A program made the translations under genes and the position numbers. From Aselliscus stoliczkanus (Eukaryota; Chordata; Mammalia; Chiroptera; Hipposideridae), in contig CM066729.1 in assembly GCA_033961575.1 (NCBI GenBank), forward strand, positions 33,638,501 to 33,702,500: a stretch of DNA of 64,000 nucleotides. The letters are read 5' to 3'. Positions within the stretch are counted from its first letter, which is position 1; every line of letters begins with the position of its first letter. Of this stretch, positions 46,348-58,673 are shown one piece after another. Under the pieces are notes generated by a model. It searched no databases, had not been told where the DNA came from, and saw nothing but the letters and a program-made list of their open reading frames with translations.

Positions 46348-46749
46348 AAAGAGACAAATCCATGTCACAATAAGCAAAGAGAAGAACCGAAAGAAAATAA
46401 GCTAAATTAAACTTTTGCACAATGCATCCATGTTAAATTTATGCTTTAGAAAATGTGGCCAAATCTATGAAATTTTACTTCTTGAAATACAATATGGGTT
46501 CACTCGATGCCGTAGAGGACATTCACTATCATTAATAATGTAAAGTATAGACTTGCCACTTAGCTACCAATACATTGTCTTCAAACAAACTCAATTTGAA
46601 ATGTTTTCTACATTTTAAATTGTTTTCAAAAGTATTTATAATCATGCTTTGTAATTTCAGTGCAATTTTAATTGCGAAAGGCATTTTCTCTTGATTACTT
46701 GATCAAAGTCAATGCAGGCTCTCAATAAACATCCTTAGCACTAACTAGC

Positions 46750-46840
46750 AGCAGTGTTTTACTAAATGCTTTATAAATACATATGCTCATTAACGGCCCC
46801 ATGAGCTGTTTTCCTCCTGTTCTACATTTCATTTTGTAGA
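46750..46840 (-). mobile_element. Possible MIR remnant
   Basis: The run tatgctcattaacggcccca, then tgagctgttttc and ttcattttgtagag, resembles antisense MIR 3' sequence (cattaatcctcacaa ... cattttacagat). Low certainty. Confidence 0.4.
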
Positions 46841-47099
46841 GATTTCTGATGCCTACACACATTGCCACCATCACTCAAGACCTCCATATTTTTATACTAA
46901 GACTTCACACATTATGAAGTCTGAATGAATTTTTTTGGACTGGTTAACTTTGACAGGAGGACCTGCCACAAACAAATCCTAAATCCTCTACTTTACCATT
47001 AATAATGGAAGATATGGGTAGTGCAATTCATAAATATTTTTACTCTTACCCAGTCAAGCTAAGCAATCCAGAAGACTATGCAAAGTTGATTTCATTTCA

Positions 47100-47660
47100 G
47101 ATCTGATTTAAAAATTTAAGCCCTTCTGTAGTCCACAGCAGGTAAAAACTGGGCATGGGGTTCTGCCATATTTAAATGAATGGAAATAGGACCTTGGTTC
47201 TAATAGGGAAAATAATAGTTTACATTTATAAAACACAGATAATATGTGTGGCAGAGGCTGCAACTGAACATCGATATCACGTTCCCTTTTTTTCTTCAAG
47301 ATTCACAGCAAGATGTGGTATTTCTGCCTCCTTTAAAGTTAATAGTGGCCATTTTCCTGGGTTCTGGCAAATGGACTTTTGCTGGAATTCAAGTGGCCAG
47401 TTCCAAATAACCTGTAAAACCATATCCCATGTGATGCTCTGTCTCTTTCCTCATCTGTTTGTGGATTTTTATGACATAGATGTGGACACAGCAATACAAT
47501 GGAAGAACTCTGAGTCCGTGGGTATTGTGAGGTACAGTGAATTTTCTGGAAATCACTGATCAACCACTGCATTGGACTCAAGTGGGAGTGAGAAATAAAT
47601 TTTAATTACTAAGTTGCCAATGGCTACCAGAGTTTTGCATTTGTTATAGAAGTTAATCTT
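47100..47660. mobile_element. Old mammalian dispersed repeat, family uncertain
   Basis: The 3' part (gtgggagtgagaaataaatt, then aattactaagttgcc and tctctgactaatagaac) has the form of a well-known old mammalian repeat with an agaaataaac ... ttaagccactga ending. The 127-codon plus-strand frame at 47176-47559 and the 80-codon minus-strand frame lie inside it and are not genes. Confidence 0.45.
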
Positions 47661-47714
47661 CTCTGACTAATAGAACATATTAGGATCTATTTCTAAAGTA
47701 TTTCATATTTTATC

Positions 47715-47888
47715 ACAATTATTACTCATGGCAACCACATAAAACAGAGACCCCCATGGGCAGATAAAATACTGAAGCAAAAATAAGTCAAGTTTTCTAA
47801 TGCATCAGAGATGACAAATTGGCACAACTGGAACTTGAACCCAAAATGTTTGTTTCCAAATCCAGCTTTCTTAAACGTTTTGCCATCT
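47715..47888 (-). mobile_element. MIR SINE
   Basis: The plus strand reads gggcagataaaatactgaag, then caaattggcacaactggaac, ttgaacccaaaatg and cttaaacgttttgcc, matching antisense MIR (acagatgaggaaactgaggc ... gaacccaggtctg ... cttaaccactacgc). Confidence 0.68.
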
Positions 47889-48405
47889 CTTGGGACATTC
47901 CCAAACCACTCAGTTTCCTTTGCTGCGCATCACATAATTTTCTGCTTGGTCATAGTCATTCTGCTCTATCAGGTTCTAATGTCAGGTAAAGCTGGGGCAA
48001 GGTGGGGAGGACACAAAATGTTTTAGATTCAGAAAAGTGGTCTCAAAATCACATTTCCTCTCCAGGTCAAAAATCTATCACACCTACTTGGCACTATCAG
48101 AATTAGCCTCATCTTCTAATGTCTCCTATGAGTGGTGGTACTCAGAATCTATTTTGAGTCACTTTCTCATTAGCCTTCTTCATTCTTCCAGCTTTGGTGT
48201 GGGGCTAGCTTCCAGCAAGACAAATTGAGCAGAGAGGAAGGGAAAAAAAAAATCAGGAAAAACACTTAAGGTCATCAAAATAGCACTGCCCAAAAACATC
48301 TGTTTTTGCCACCCCCCCCAATTTTCCTAACACAACTTTAAGCTCTATTTTATTCTCATTTATATAGATTCTTAATTTTGGAAGCATGATCATTCAAAAA
48401 TGTAG
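47889..48405. other. Unassigned sequence
   Basis: No gene is supported; short plus-strand frames here have no motif. Confidence 0.45.
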
Positions 48406-48650
48406 TCATACCACTCAGTAGGTATTTATCATTTCATACATATATCATGAGATCTGCTGTAAGTATAAGAAGCATTATAGTTAGGTGATGTGGGAGATGA
48501 AAAAATGGATAAACATCATTGTCCCACTCTCAGGGATGTGAAGGGGAAAAAAACACAGGTACAATAATAATTATAGCATAAGATAGTGTGCTAAGATCTA
48601 TGGACAGGATATTGTGGTGTCTTATAGATCCAATCTAAATAAATATATGT
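48406..48650 (-). mobile_element. Possible L2 LINE remnant
   Basis: The order actcagtaggtatttatcat, attatagttaggtga and agtgtgctaagatctatgga recalls antisense L2 3' sequence. Weak. Confidence 0.35.
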
Positions 48651-50959
48651 AAATAATATGCACACAATTATTATCAAGTTCCAAATTTTTTTTCTCTGTA
48701 TCTTTCCCTCACTAGCATTGCAGACCAAAAGGCAATCAGTTGCCCCTGCCTGGTTCATTATTTTTCTGACCCTCGTTCATAATAATTGGTTCACTGATAG
48801 ACACATGAAACAGGATAAACCAATCAGTATTTCCCGAAACTTTTGCCAAACTACTATTTTTCAGAAAAGGAGCTGTAAGGGCAATCAAAGCATATTCTTA
48901 TAATTACCAGCAGCAGCCTTGCTGGGCACCATGAGGAAAGTTTTCCTGAAAACAATGCTAACCAGAGGAATCTAGAAACAGAGATATATGACCTTGGATC
49001 AAGTTATGTCTGAAGCTGGTCACACTTTCTTAGAATTCTTAGAGATTAATATCTTCTTGGAAATATTTATTAGATATTTACCAATGTCCCTAGCTTGTTA
49101 ATGAAGCAGAGGCCTTGATGCCTTGAACCTGATGCTGGGAGAATGTAATCTGAAACCTTGATGATAGTTTTCTCTCTTTGTGGAACTTCCAATTTCATTT
49201 TTCTCTTACCTTTCCAACGTTATTCATGATGGTTTATTCCCAAGTTCTGATTTAAAAATACATGTAATAGGTATATTTCTTAAATAATAATAACAATGAA
49301 GCTAGAGAACTACTGATCCTTTGAGTTTGAATCTTGCAGAAATCAGGAAATCTACCCACATTTTGAAAACATTGGACAGACAACTCCTGGGTTTAGACTG
49401 ACAGAACAGATATGTTTTTCTTGGGCTAATGACAAAAAAAAAAATATGGAAATTTTTTTTTATTTTTTCTTTATAATTTTCTTTTAGTTTGCTTTTGTCT
49501 TTCTTGCTTTTCATCCCAGCTAAGACTCACTCCCTTACTCTTTGCTCTAGGCTGTAAACAAGAACCATCTCTTGCATTTTTTTTGTTCTTATAAATCAAA
49601 CATTTTCAAAAAATAAATTAAAATGAAACAATGCAGAAAGTTGAAAGGATTTTTTTCAAGTGGCTTTTGCTTTTAAAGTGATGAAGACATATATATTAAA
49701 CTAGGTGTTGGAAATTCTCAGCTGGTTTGCAAATCCAAATTAATAATCATGATAAACTATCATCAACAGCATTTAGAGATGTTACTTTCAAGGACTCAAT
49801 TGCCCACTCCAACTGACTGTCAGTGCCCCATCTCATCCCTGGTTTTTACATTTTCATTGGGGACATTCCTTATCAATTTTCTTATCATTGCAAGGAGAAG
49901 GGTTGAGATCACAGTAAGCTAGTAATGAATGGGGGCATCACAGTGCAGGTAGGCCAGTGGATATCCCTTTGCCCATAGCCTGCTATCTGTATAGAAGTGG
50001 GCACTGCAGAATGGATTTCCTGCTCCTCATCAGGCTGAGCCCACTCAGGGTGCTACACTGTCCTCTGCATACTTTCTCCCAGTGTTCTGTGACTTAACAA
50101 TTCTTGCCATGGGTTGAAGACCTCTTTGGATCAATGTGGTGAACTCAAGGAAAGACTGAATGACAATGGACATTAGGGAGGTTGGCTTCTATGTTCCAGC
50201 ACCTGCTGTTTCCTCAGGGGCCTCCTTATCTTCTAGCTTACTTGTCACTTCGCCTCACTTACTTTTCTATCATACTTACCTTTTATTATATATTATCTTT
50301 TTTTTGTGCTTTTTTTATACATAAAGTATTTAACTTTTTTAATTAAAGTTCTAGACTTTTGAATATACAAATCATGTCTGACTTTTTCAATGCATCCCTT
50401 GCAGTGCCTAAGACAGGTTAAATTAAGAATACCATTAACTTGAAGTTGACCCATACAAAGGGAGGAAGGAATAATGGGAACTTACATTAGTTACATTATA
50501 TTACTGATGGACACTTACAGAAGGAAGGTAATGTTTAGTTGCATGTTGTCGGTTTTTTCTTAGTTCACTTAATTTTCATTCTCAAGGCAATTATATATCA
50601 TTTCTTGAGCAACGAAAGCCACAATTTTGATATGAATATTTTTAAACTAAGTTAGAAAAAATGTATTACTTAATTCAAAATCCAAAATGTTTCCAAAATT
50701 GCAACTAGAAATTTTCTATAGCAACAGTGTTTTTTTAAATCTATTTTATAAAAGGGAAAGAGGGATGAAAAATTATTAATACAATGGTATATTAACAAAG
50801 TCAATTCTTATGGTTAGCATCAATAGCTATAATGAAATAAGATTTGATAAAGATATAATTGGGACAACAGTGGGACCATCTGGACCAATATTTTCTAGTA
50901 CTGCTCTCATTCTCTTCTGCAGTCTTTTGGAACCAGCCTGAGATATTTCAGAGAACGGA
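48651..50959. other. Unassigned sequence
   Basis: No gene or repeat is recognised. A less AT-rich patch at 49800-50230 has no open frame of note. Confidence 0.45.
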
Positions 50960-51560
50960 AGTGTTCCAAAAACTAATTTCCTTGGTTAAGGGTGGAAAAA
51001 TAACTCGGCTTCACCTTCTAAATTCTTCTAGCTTGATTAATAATCAAATTAACATAAGACAGATTAAAAGGAGAAAATGTCCAAAAGTTATTACAAATGC
51101 ACATTGGGGAGTGTCATAAGATATGATGCATTGGGCAGTGGAAGTTTATATGCCATTCTGGAGCTAAAGAAAAGAGGGGAGAAGATGGAGTGTAGTATGG
51201 GACTTCAAAGGGCAGGCAATCAATTCTCATGGAAATGTAAAAGCAAATGCTTGATAAATAAACATTTGCTGAGCCATCCTTAACAATGTGGCACAGAGAG
51301 GACTTTGAACAAATGGGCCTTATAGGTTACTCTCTATAGCACATTAGTTTATATTAAACTACTTATCTGTGATATTTCTCTTCCTGGAGCAGGTTCTTTA
51401 TCTATATTCCTTTAGGCAGGGAAAGGAGAAGGGTGAAAAGTTCTTTTTGAGTATTTTGTCCCTTAATAACTAGCTTAAAATAATTAACATCCCCAAAAGT
51501 ATATTTGGGGGTCAAAACTGCTTCCCTTGCACTTTCTACCAGGTCTTTCCTCCAACCAGT
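50960..51560 (-). mobile_element. Possible LTR remnant
   Basis: The block from ggttaagggtggaaaaataa to caaaactgcttcccttgcac has the look of a compact dispersed element. Its resemblance to an antisense LTR is from memory only. No target-site duplication was found, and a polyadenylation signal is not clear. Confidence 0.3.
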
Positions 51561-52989
51561 TTCATTGGCTTCATCAGACATTTGGATTATTATATCTGTA
51601 CTGCAATTAGCAAAGTGAGTATCATTTCAATTTTTTATTTTAATGTACTCATCTAGTAGCAAAAAAATTAAAGTCATTCTATTTGAGGGTTATTTTATAA
51701 TTGTTAATTATCTCTAAAAGAGTTTTTGACAAATAATATACTTTTTGTGGTATAATCAATCATTTCCATGATGATTGTCAAGGAACACATACTTATACAA
51801 ATTGTTTTGATTAGACAATCATTAAATAAATGAAAACAAATAGAGGAAAAATTTGTGAAAATATAGTATGCTGAAATAAATTGACATTTATCAGATGAGC
51901 ACATCATCAAGATGCTCAACTCAGAGGTAAAAAATAAAATTAAGGGAAGTGCAATATCCATATTATAATGTTTATTTTGAGAGTGAATTTCTTTCTTCCT
52001 CTCCATTTTTTATTAAAGCTGTACTAAGGATTTGAATATTAATTTCTTTGATTCTTTTATATCATAATACCCTACATTGAAGTATGTCCTTTATTATTGT
52101 TCAAGATTCTGGGTTTTTTTTTTAATCTTCATCTTCTAGTTTGCAACACTACCAAAGATATCAATTTAATAAAAGTAAAGATTAAAAAAATTAAATATCC
52201 CCTTAAGATTTCCTTTATTCCAATTCAACAATACCAGTTTATTTGAAATGTCTTGATTTTTCTGTTGAAATGTATTAACCATATTCTAAGTTTGCATATA
52301 AGAATTCTGAAAAATTTAGTCAGCAAAGAATAATTCTTGTCTATGATAAGTCTTGACAATGATTTGCTTTTTCTGTTAATCGATAGAACAGTGCCTTTGT
52401 CTCTTTGCATAATATTTTGGCATAGCTTCCCCTAATACTGGTGAAATTGTATTTCTTCAACTCTAAGTCACTCGTATCCATAATTTGAAATAATCAATTG
52501 CATTTTACTACTATAATTGTCATACTTTTTTCTATCTCAGTAAAACATAAAGTAACATTGACTCATAGTTGACAAAATCATAGTTTCAATAAAATAAGGT
52601 AGTACAAATATTCAAACAAAACATAAAAAATTTACTTTGAGGTATCTCATCTTCCCCAGATTTAGCTACATAAACTTTGAATTTTGAGACTCAAATTATT
52701 TATTTATGATATTATTATTTTGGTGGTTCAGTTTTTCTCTCAGTAAAATAACATCAGGAAAAAAAGGATAAACCTAAAACTTACTTCTTAGATCACTATT
52801 TTTAAGACCAATGGGTTACATTCTCCCAAATTAGTCTTTTATTGACTTGGTTCTTAAAGGAATCCATTATCTATTATAGGAAAAGTAGAATTGTTTGTGA
52901 AAGAAGATTTAATTTGTAGCCCATTAGTATAACCTTGCAAAAACTTCACTTCTATAAAATCACTTTTTTCTTTCTTTTTGATTAAAACT
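51561..52989. other. Unassigned AT-rich sequence
   Basis: No gene is supported; the 100-codon minus-strand frame at 51704-52006 lacks any recognisable domain. Confidence 0.5.
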
Positions 52990-53377
52990 GGCCTTGTCTA
53001 GTCTAATAGCACCATGACTCACCTTGCTACTTTTCTCTCCTTACCCTCCACCTGTGCACATACTGCATGACCACTCCCTTAATCACTAAGCCCTAGAACC
53101 CCTTCTAAAATCTCAGGAACTAAGCCTAAGGTCTATTTACCACAGAAACAGAGTTTCAGTTAAACTAAAGAAAACATCTTCATCTCAGTTGTGTTTTAGC
53201 TCCAGATACACAAAGGTAGAAGGAGTCCACCAGCATCCTCTCCAAAACAGACAGAATTCACCCAGACTGACATCAGGACTTGATGCAATGAACCACTGCT
53301 TCCTACCTTAGCCCCCACCAATCAGTAAAGCCCATGACCCCCACTTCCTCAGCTACCATGACTAATGAGTTTCCCCC

Positions 53378-53384
53378 TATATAA
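53378..53384 (+). promoter_or_regulatory. TATA box of the LTR
   Basis: TATATAA about 80 bp upstream of AATAAA, within the LTR-like block. Activity is unknown. Confidence 0.55.
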
Positions 53385-53461
53385 CTTATCTCTTAGAAGC
53401 CATCAGTGAAGCCAGCTCTTTGAGCACTAGCTGTGTCTCTGGACTTGGTGCCGTTCCCTTA

Positions 53462-53467
53462 AATAAA
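53462..53467 (+). terminator. LTR polyadenylation signal
   Basis: AATAAA followed within 30 bp by T-rich sequence (cctttacttcctttgctgc), as in LTR R/U5 regions. Confidence 0.55.
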
Positions 53468-53530
53468 CCTTTACTTCCTTTGCTGCAAACCCCTTGATCA
53501 TATTTCCTTGGGCTTAGATGCGCAGGGGCA

Positions 53531-55076
53531 AAAAAACCTCCTTTACTTTGGTAATGTTAGGAAGAAATCAAACTTAATTTTTTGGTCTGAGCAACATATA
53601 TCGTTGTTTTGTATACTTTTTTTTTCTCTTTCTATATATATTTTAAGTAAGCATGTTTAATGCATACACATACATAAAGATAAGTGTGTTATAAATATAA
53701 AAGTGAAGGGCTCCTTGTATAAAGAAAATATGTTTTCTGTCATATTAATCTCTGGACTGGGTTTGCTATTCTTGCCACATGCTTTGGAAAAACTTACTCC
53801 CAAAAGCTCTGCGAAAGCTGATGTTAATCACAGCTCTTAGTTGAAGTATATGTCCTCAGATTGGCGGCAGTGATTGATTCTGACCTAAGATGGTGCAGTT
53901 AGAGTAGAATTATGACATTTAATTTATTAATCATTGGTAAACAGCTGGAGAATGGGAGAATCCCTTCCCACTGCAAGCCAGTGTAGGCATGTAGAATCCA
54001 GAGCTTGTAGCAGCCCCCTAAGACCAGCAGAGAAGAGCCTATTACTTTGCTACAAAATATTTACTTTTGTGGAAAAATCTCCTCAATAACCATTTTAATT
54101 TTGCAAAGTGAAAGCAAAAAACCTGTTTGGAGACAAAATAATGCACAAAGCACTCATCTGCTCTACAAAGTAATAGACATGGTTTTCCTAATTGTAGATA
54201 ATGATACCTGTTTTATTTTAGAAGTCTAGTACCTTTAGTGTTATACTATCCTTGAAAAATGCAGCTATTCTTCTTGATGTACACATATATTGATAAAAGT
54301 CCAATTGCAGAAGGATCTTAAATAGCAAAGCATATCCTTATTTTAACTCTGAAGATTCAGTGAGTATCCTTTCATTTTAATTGATTTTATTACTACTATG
54401 ATGGGGGAGGGGGTGTCTCCTTGGTTTTATATACAAAATGCACAGACACACACAAACATATACATTCACATGGCTAATTTTTTGTGTACATTTTTTTTCC
54501 CCTAATCTTGCAATTTTTAGGCCTTTTGCAAAGGCCTAACTACTATAAATTACTATATTTTTTATTGTGATTTATATTTGTATGTATTAAATTGAACAGA
54601 ATTATCACTAATCTTCAAAACTTCAGCATAACAATCCATTCAACCAAATGGGAATATTAAGTTTTATGACTGACAGGATTTAGATATTTAACCTCTTTAC
54701 TTCTGAAACTATGCTTACCTAATATATTTATATTATATATTATATATATATAGTAAAATGATACATATATGTATATAATTTAACAGTAAATTTTAAAAGA
54801 TTTTTTTAAAGCCACAATACAATAAAAATAATATTTATTTTTTTAAGATTTTTAAATGGAAGTCTTAGGTTTTTAATACATACATTGTGATAATAATTAC
54901 ACTGAAACAACAATTTCCCAGAATTGTTGATATGATCATTTAAATAAGCCTAAAATATACTCTTTATCCATAGGCAACACGTTCCTTGAAGGTAAATCTT
55001 TCACAATTTAAATATCATAAGAATAAGTTACATTAAGAGAGCTCTAGGCAGAAAAGTAACTCATGAGTATACAGGT
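53531..55076. other. Unassigned AT-rich sequence
   Basis: No gene is supported. TA-rich tracts occur at 54720-54780, and a G-run (gatgggggagggggtg) at 54401-54416. Confidence 0.5.
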
Positions 55077-55259
55077 GGGGTCAATAAAATGGTGAATGTT
55101 TACATAAAAAAATATATATATTACAGTGAAAGACAGTGTAATTAATCCCCTTCAAAATACTCTCCCGTGCTTTGAACACTTATAGCACTGTTCTTACCAC
55201 TTTCTGACACAGCTCTGAAAGTCCTCTTTCATGAGTGTCTTTAGTTGTGCTGCAGTTTT

Positions 55260-56103
55260 TTTGTTTGTTTGTTTGTTTGTTTGTTTTTATTTTTAATTAG
55301 TTTCAGGTGTACAACACAGTGCAATAGTTATACATTTTACCCCTCAAAGTGACAACCCCCCACCCCCAATACACCACCCCACTCCCCCCCCATATCATAT
55401 ATATCTATTACTCTTCCTCTGACTCTCTTCCACAGTATAATCCACATCCCGTGACTATCTATATATATTCAATTACAGTAGGTATACCACCTCCGCTTTA
55501 GTAATACAGTGCAGTGATCAAACCTCTACTCCATCCATGAAATGGTCTCCCTAACAAGACCTATGATCATCTGACATTCCACAGAATATTTACAACATTA
55601 TTAATTATATTCCCCAAACTGTTTTTCCTATCCCAGTAGCAATATTGTAGTTGCCTATTTTTGCTGTCTAATCCCTTCCCCTTCTCCCTCATCCCCATTC
55701 CTCTCCAAATTAGCAACCCTGATTTTTCCTCTATATCTATGAGACAGTTTCTGTTTACTTTGCTCATTCATACAGTTTTTCATATTCCACATATAAGTGA
55801 GATCATATGGTATTTGTCCTTCTCTGACTGACTTATTTCACTCAACATTATAGTCTCTAGGTCCATCCATATAATTGCAAATGGGACGATTTCATTCTTC
55901 TTTATAGCGGAGTAATACTCCATTGTATAAATATACCACAGTTTCTTAATCCAGTCATCTACTGACGGGCATTTTGGTTGTTTCCAAGTCTTAGCTATTG
56001 TAAATTGTGCTGCTATGAACATCGGGGTGCATAACTTTTTTTGAATAAGTGTCTTGTTTTTTTCAGGATAAATACCTAGGAGTGGAATTGCTGGGTCAAA
56101 CGG
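55260..56103 (-). mobile_element. 5'-truncated L1 LINE
   Basis: The minus strand carries the last part of ORF2 and the 3'UTR, with a G-rich tract (complement of 55357-55389) and an A-rich tail at 55260-55290 that appears as (TTTG)n. A perfect 14-bp duplication, tgtgctgcagtttt, at 55246-55259 and 56104-56117 marks the borders. The low decay suggests that it is among the younger L1 copies in the window. Confidence 0.95.
55780..56100 (-). pseudogene. L1 ORF2 C-terminal fragment
   Basis: The frame encodes WYIYTMEYYSAIKKNEI and ends MISLICGI, the standard C-terminus of L1 ORF2p. The 80-codon frame at 55780-56022 is intact but lacks the endonuclease and reverse transcriptase, so it has no expected activity. 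Confidence 0.9.
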
Positions 56104-56299
56104 TGTGCTGCAGTTTTATTTGACAGAAATTGCCACTGCAGAAGCAATGTGTGACATGGAGCCTTTCCATTGTGATCACAAAATATAGTGAATGCTATTG
56201 CCATGTGTCATCCAAAAGAAAGGCAGGGATCTTCAATACAGGAAGCAGTGCATCAAACCTTAGTAACTGTGTGACAAGTTTCAGCTTGTTTGGTGCCGA

Positions 56300-57325
56300 C
56301 AGTTGGATGTGAGCTACATACAGTTGAGAGAAGGTGTGTTTTAAAGTGTGCCATAAATCATCCTCCATCATGACAACACTCCGTGTCAAACATAATTTCT
56401 GATATATGGCAATTTCTGTCAAATATAAACATTACAGTGTGTTCTCATCTACTTTATTCACTGGATCTGGAACCATGCTACTTCTGGCTCTTCTCCAAAG
56501 TCAAAATGACCATGAAAGATAAATGTTTTGAATCAATTCAGGACATGGAGGCAGCTGTTGTCACACTGCCTGCCTGTATGCCTTCATGCACCTTTCCGTA
56601 AAGACAGATCATTACTTCAATATTGTGCTTACAGTATGTATCCCCACTTGGCGCCAAAAGATGGCTGGTTAGTAAATGACAGATAAGATCCTCAAGGGAG
56701 GGGCAACCTAAGCCAGACACGGTCACATGGGAGCCATAGGAGGAATCAGGGAAAAAGGGTGTAGACCCCTTGCTTCAGGTTCTGGCAGCCTGCATGTGAA
56801 ATGACCTATTGATGTGATAATATGTGTCCTCCGAGCATTCTTATCAGTAAGCCTTGGCAGAGAAAGTTACTGTCTCTTAAGAGGTGCATGATAATACCTT
56901 CAGATAATGGCAGCTTGCAAGCATGGAAGATTAGGCCCTGAGATTAATTCTTGGATGTGAGACTCATAGACCATGGAAATTACATTGATCTTTTCTTATT
57001 TGTAAGATAATAAAAGGAGCAGTCAGGCCCGATTTGGGGCTCTCAGTCCAGGAGGCTGAAGTCCCCTGGCCCTCTTATTTTGTGTCTCTCTCTGTCTTAA
57101 CTTTTTGCCGTCCCTTCTCCACTCCCTCTGCTCTGTCCTGCGGGATGAGATAGGCAGCCATGACAGTGGAACTAAAGATACTCACGATAGGACTTCCAGA
57201 ATTGCTTCAGAAAATGGCAAGAACAATGGGATAAGTGTGTTCAAAGCAAAGGGAAGTGAGATTAATGGCACTGTGTTTTTTATTGCAATACTTTTTTAAT
57301 TTAAACATTCACCATATGTTTGGAT
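56300..57325 (+). mobile_element. Mariner-family remnant, plus strand, split by an LTR
   Basis: The plus strand has DLEPCYFWLFSKVKMTMKDK and ESIQDMEAAVV at 56460-56567, the usual PDLAPCDFFLF... ESIQDIEAA region. After the LTR block it continues ELKIL, then FQNCFRKWQEQWDKCVQSKG at 57190-57252. Its end at about 57325 (aatttaaacattcaccatat) resembles the terminal sequence of the minus-strand partner. It has stops and frameshifts and is inactive. Confidence 0.85.
56568..57162 (+). mobile_element. LTR-like block nested in mariner
   Basis: The sequence between the two mariner halves has a TATA-like ataataaaagg at 57007-57017, followed by ggggctctcagtccaggagg and a T/C-rich region like an R/U5, typical of LTRs, perhaps class II. 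The exact ends and duplication were not fixed: a short acagt repeat at 56631-56635 and 57163-57167 is only suggestive. No viral coding sequence is present. Confidence 0.5.
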
Positions 57326-57489
57326 CACACCTCAAAGTTTACTGATGGAACTAATATTGAGATGAGCAGAAATCACAGATAAAATTGAAATATAATTTGT
57401 CATCTCTATTCCAATGTCTCTTCACTTCTAATTTTCAATATGCATGTATGATTGTCTGTCTAACACTCAGAGGTACAATTTATCTATTT

Positions 57490-57860
57490 AAATTATATTT
57501 TCTGAGTGCTTACTATGTGCCAAGCACTATTCTGGGCTCTGGTAACACTTCAGTGAGTAATATAGATGCATCTCCTGCTCTCATGAGTTTTCAATCAATT
57601 AGGGGAAAAATCAAGTATTTGTTTGTGATAAGTTTTATTGCAAGCCATAAAACATAGTTCTAACATTGTAATATTTTAGTGATGTGGTTAGAAATGACCC
57701 CTTTGAGAAAATGACACTGAACAAAGACCTGAATAAAGTGTGAAAAAGGACCATGCCACTATTTGGGTAAAGCAACTTCTTTGTATAGGGAATACCAAAC
57801 AAATGGTCATAAGGCAGAAAAAAATGTTAGGCCATGTTTGATTTTTAGCAAGTCCTAATG
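57490..57860 (-). mobile_element. L2 LINE remnant
   Basis: The order gagtgcttactatgtgccaa, gcactattctgggctctggt, aaagacctgaataaagtgtg and aaggcagaaaaaaatgttag matches antisense L2 3' sequence. Confidence 0.7.
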
Positions 57861-58071
57861 ACTCATAGTGTTAAAATATATTGCCTTCTGAATCTTTACA
57901 CAGCTAATCATCATTGTCTGAATTTTTGCTGACATAAATACCACTGTTTCAGATCATATTTAGTTTTCAAATAATATAGCTTTTTTTATTATGGGAAATA
58001 AAACAAAATATTTAATTTTTAAAAGTACTTTAGACTAAAAACTCTTGATGGCAATTTTTAATGGTATCTGT

Positions 58072-58073
<2 letters not shown>

Positions 58074-58106
<33 letters not shown>
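58074..58106. repeat. (CA)n microsatellite
   Basis: About 16 CA units that run up to the left end of the mariner at 58107. Confidence 0.97.
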
Positions 58107-58107
<1 letters not shown>

Positions 58108-58670
58108 GGTCTGAAAATTAAGTTGGAGAACTTGTAGCAACAATGTTGCTAACCTTTTTGATATCAGAGGAATTATTCATTATGAATTTACACCAACTGG
58201 ACAAACAATTAACCAAGTTTACTATTTGGAAGTGCTGAAAGGCTGTATGAAAAAGTTAGATAAAAATGACCTGAACTTTTCACCAATAATTCATGGCTTT
58301 TGCATCACGACAATGCACCAGCTCATACAGCACTGTCTGTGAGGGAGATTTTAGCTAGTAAACATATAACTGTCTTGGAACACCCTCCCTAATCACCTGA
58401 TCTGGCTACAATGACTCCTTTCTTTACTCAAAGATAAAGGAAATATTGAAAGGAAGACATTTTGATGACATTCAGGACATCAAGTGTAACATGAGGACAG
58501 CTCTGATGGCTATTCCAGAAAAAGTTCCAAAATTGCTTTGAAGGGTGGACGAGGCACTTGCATCAGTGCATAGCTTCCTAAGGGGAGTACTTTGAAGCTA
58601 ACCATAATGATATTCAGCAATGAGGTGTGTAGCACTTTTTTAGGATGAGCTCACAAACTTAATTTTCTGA

Positions 58671-58673
<3 letters not shown>
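58107..58673 (+). mobile_element. Mariner element with transposase pseudogene
   Basis: The inverted ends aggtctgaaaattaagtt and aacttaattttctgacct frame the element. The plus strand encodes a broken transposase, with LTFFDIRGIIHYEFTP, then HDNAPAHTALSVREIL and LASKHITVLEHPP just before a stop. These are the second catalytic D region (HDNA) and the block before the third. The N-terminal DNA-binding part is absent, so the element is both truncated internally and frame-disrupted. Confidence 0.92.

Larger units (their letters stand above)
52990..53530 (+). mobile_element. Solo LTR-like endogenous retrovirus remnant (plus strand)
   Basis: A U3-like region leads to TATATAA at 53378-53384, then a short R region, AATAAA at 53462-53467 and a U5-like part ending near ggcttagatgcgcaggggca. 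The TATA-to-poly(A) spacing of about 80 bp fits a class I (gammaretrovirus-like) LTR. No primer-binding site or viral genes follow, so it is a solo LTR. Borders are estimates. Confidence 0.68.
55077..56190 (-). mobile_element. Mariner-family remnant, minus strand, split by L1
   Basis: The element occupies 55077-55259 and 56118 to about 56190, with an L1 in between. On the minus strand the C-terminal transposase block TLMKEDFQSCVRKW is followed after a stop by EQCYKC, typical of the FxxCFxxWxxRWxKC motif near the end of Tc1/mariner-type transposases. The 3' end carries a terminal sequence, gtaaacattcaccattttat, read in reverse. Several stops make it inactive. Confidence 0.82.

Noticed and set aside
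47176..47559. 127-codon plus-strand frame as a candidate small gene
   Set aside because: It lies inside an old dispersed repeat, overlaps an opposite-strand frame and has no recognisable domain.
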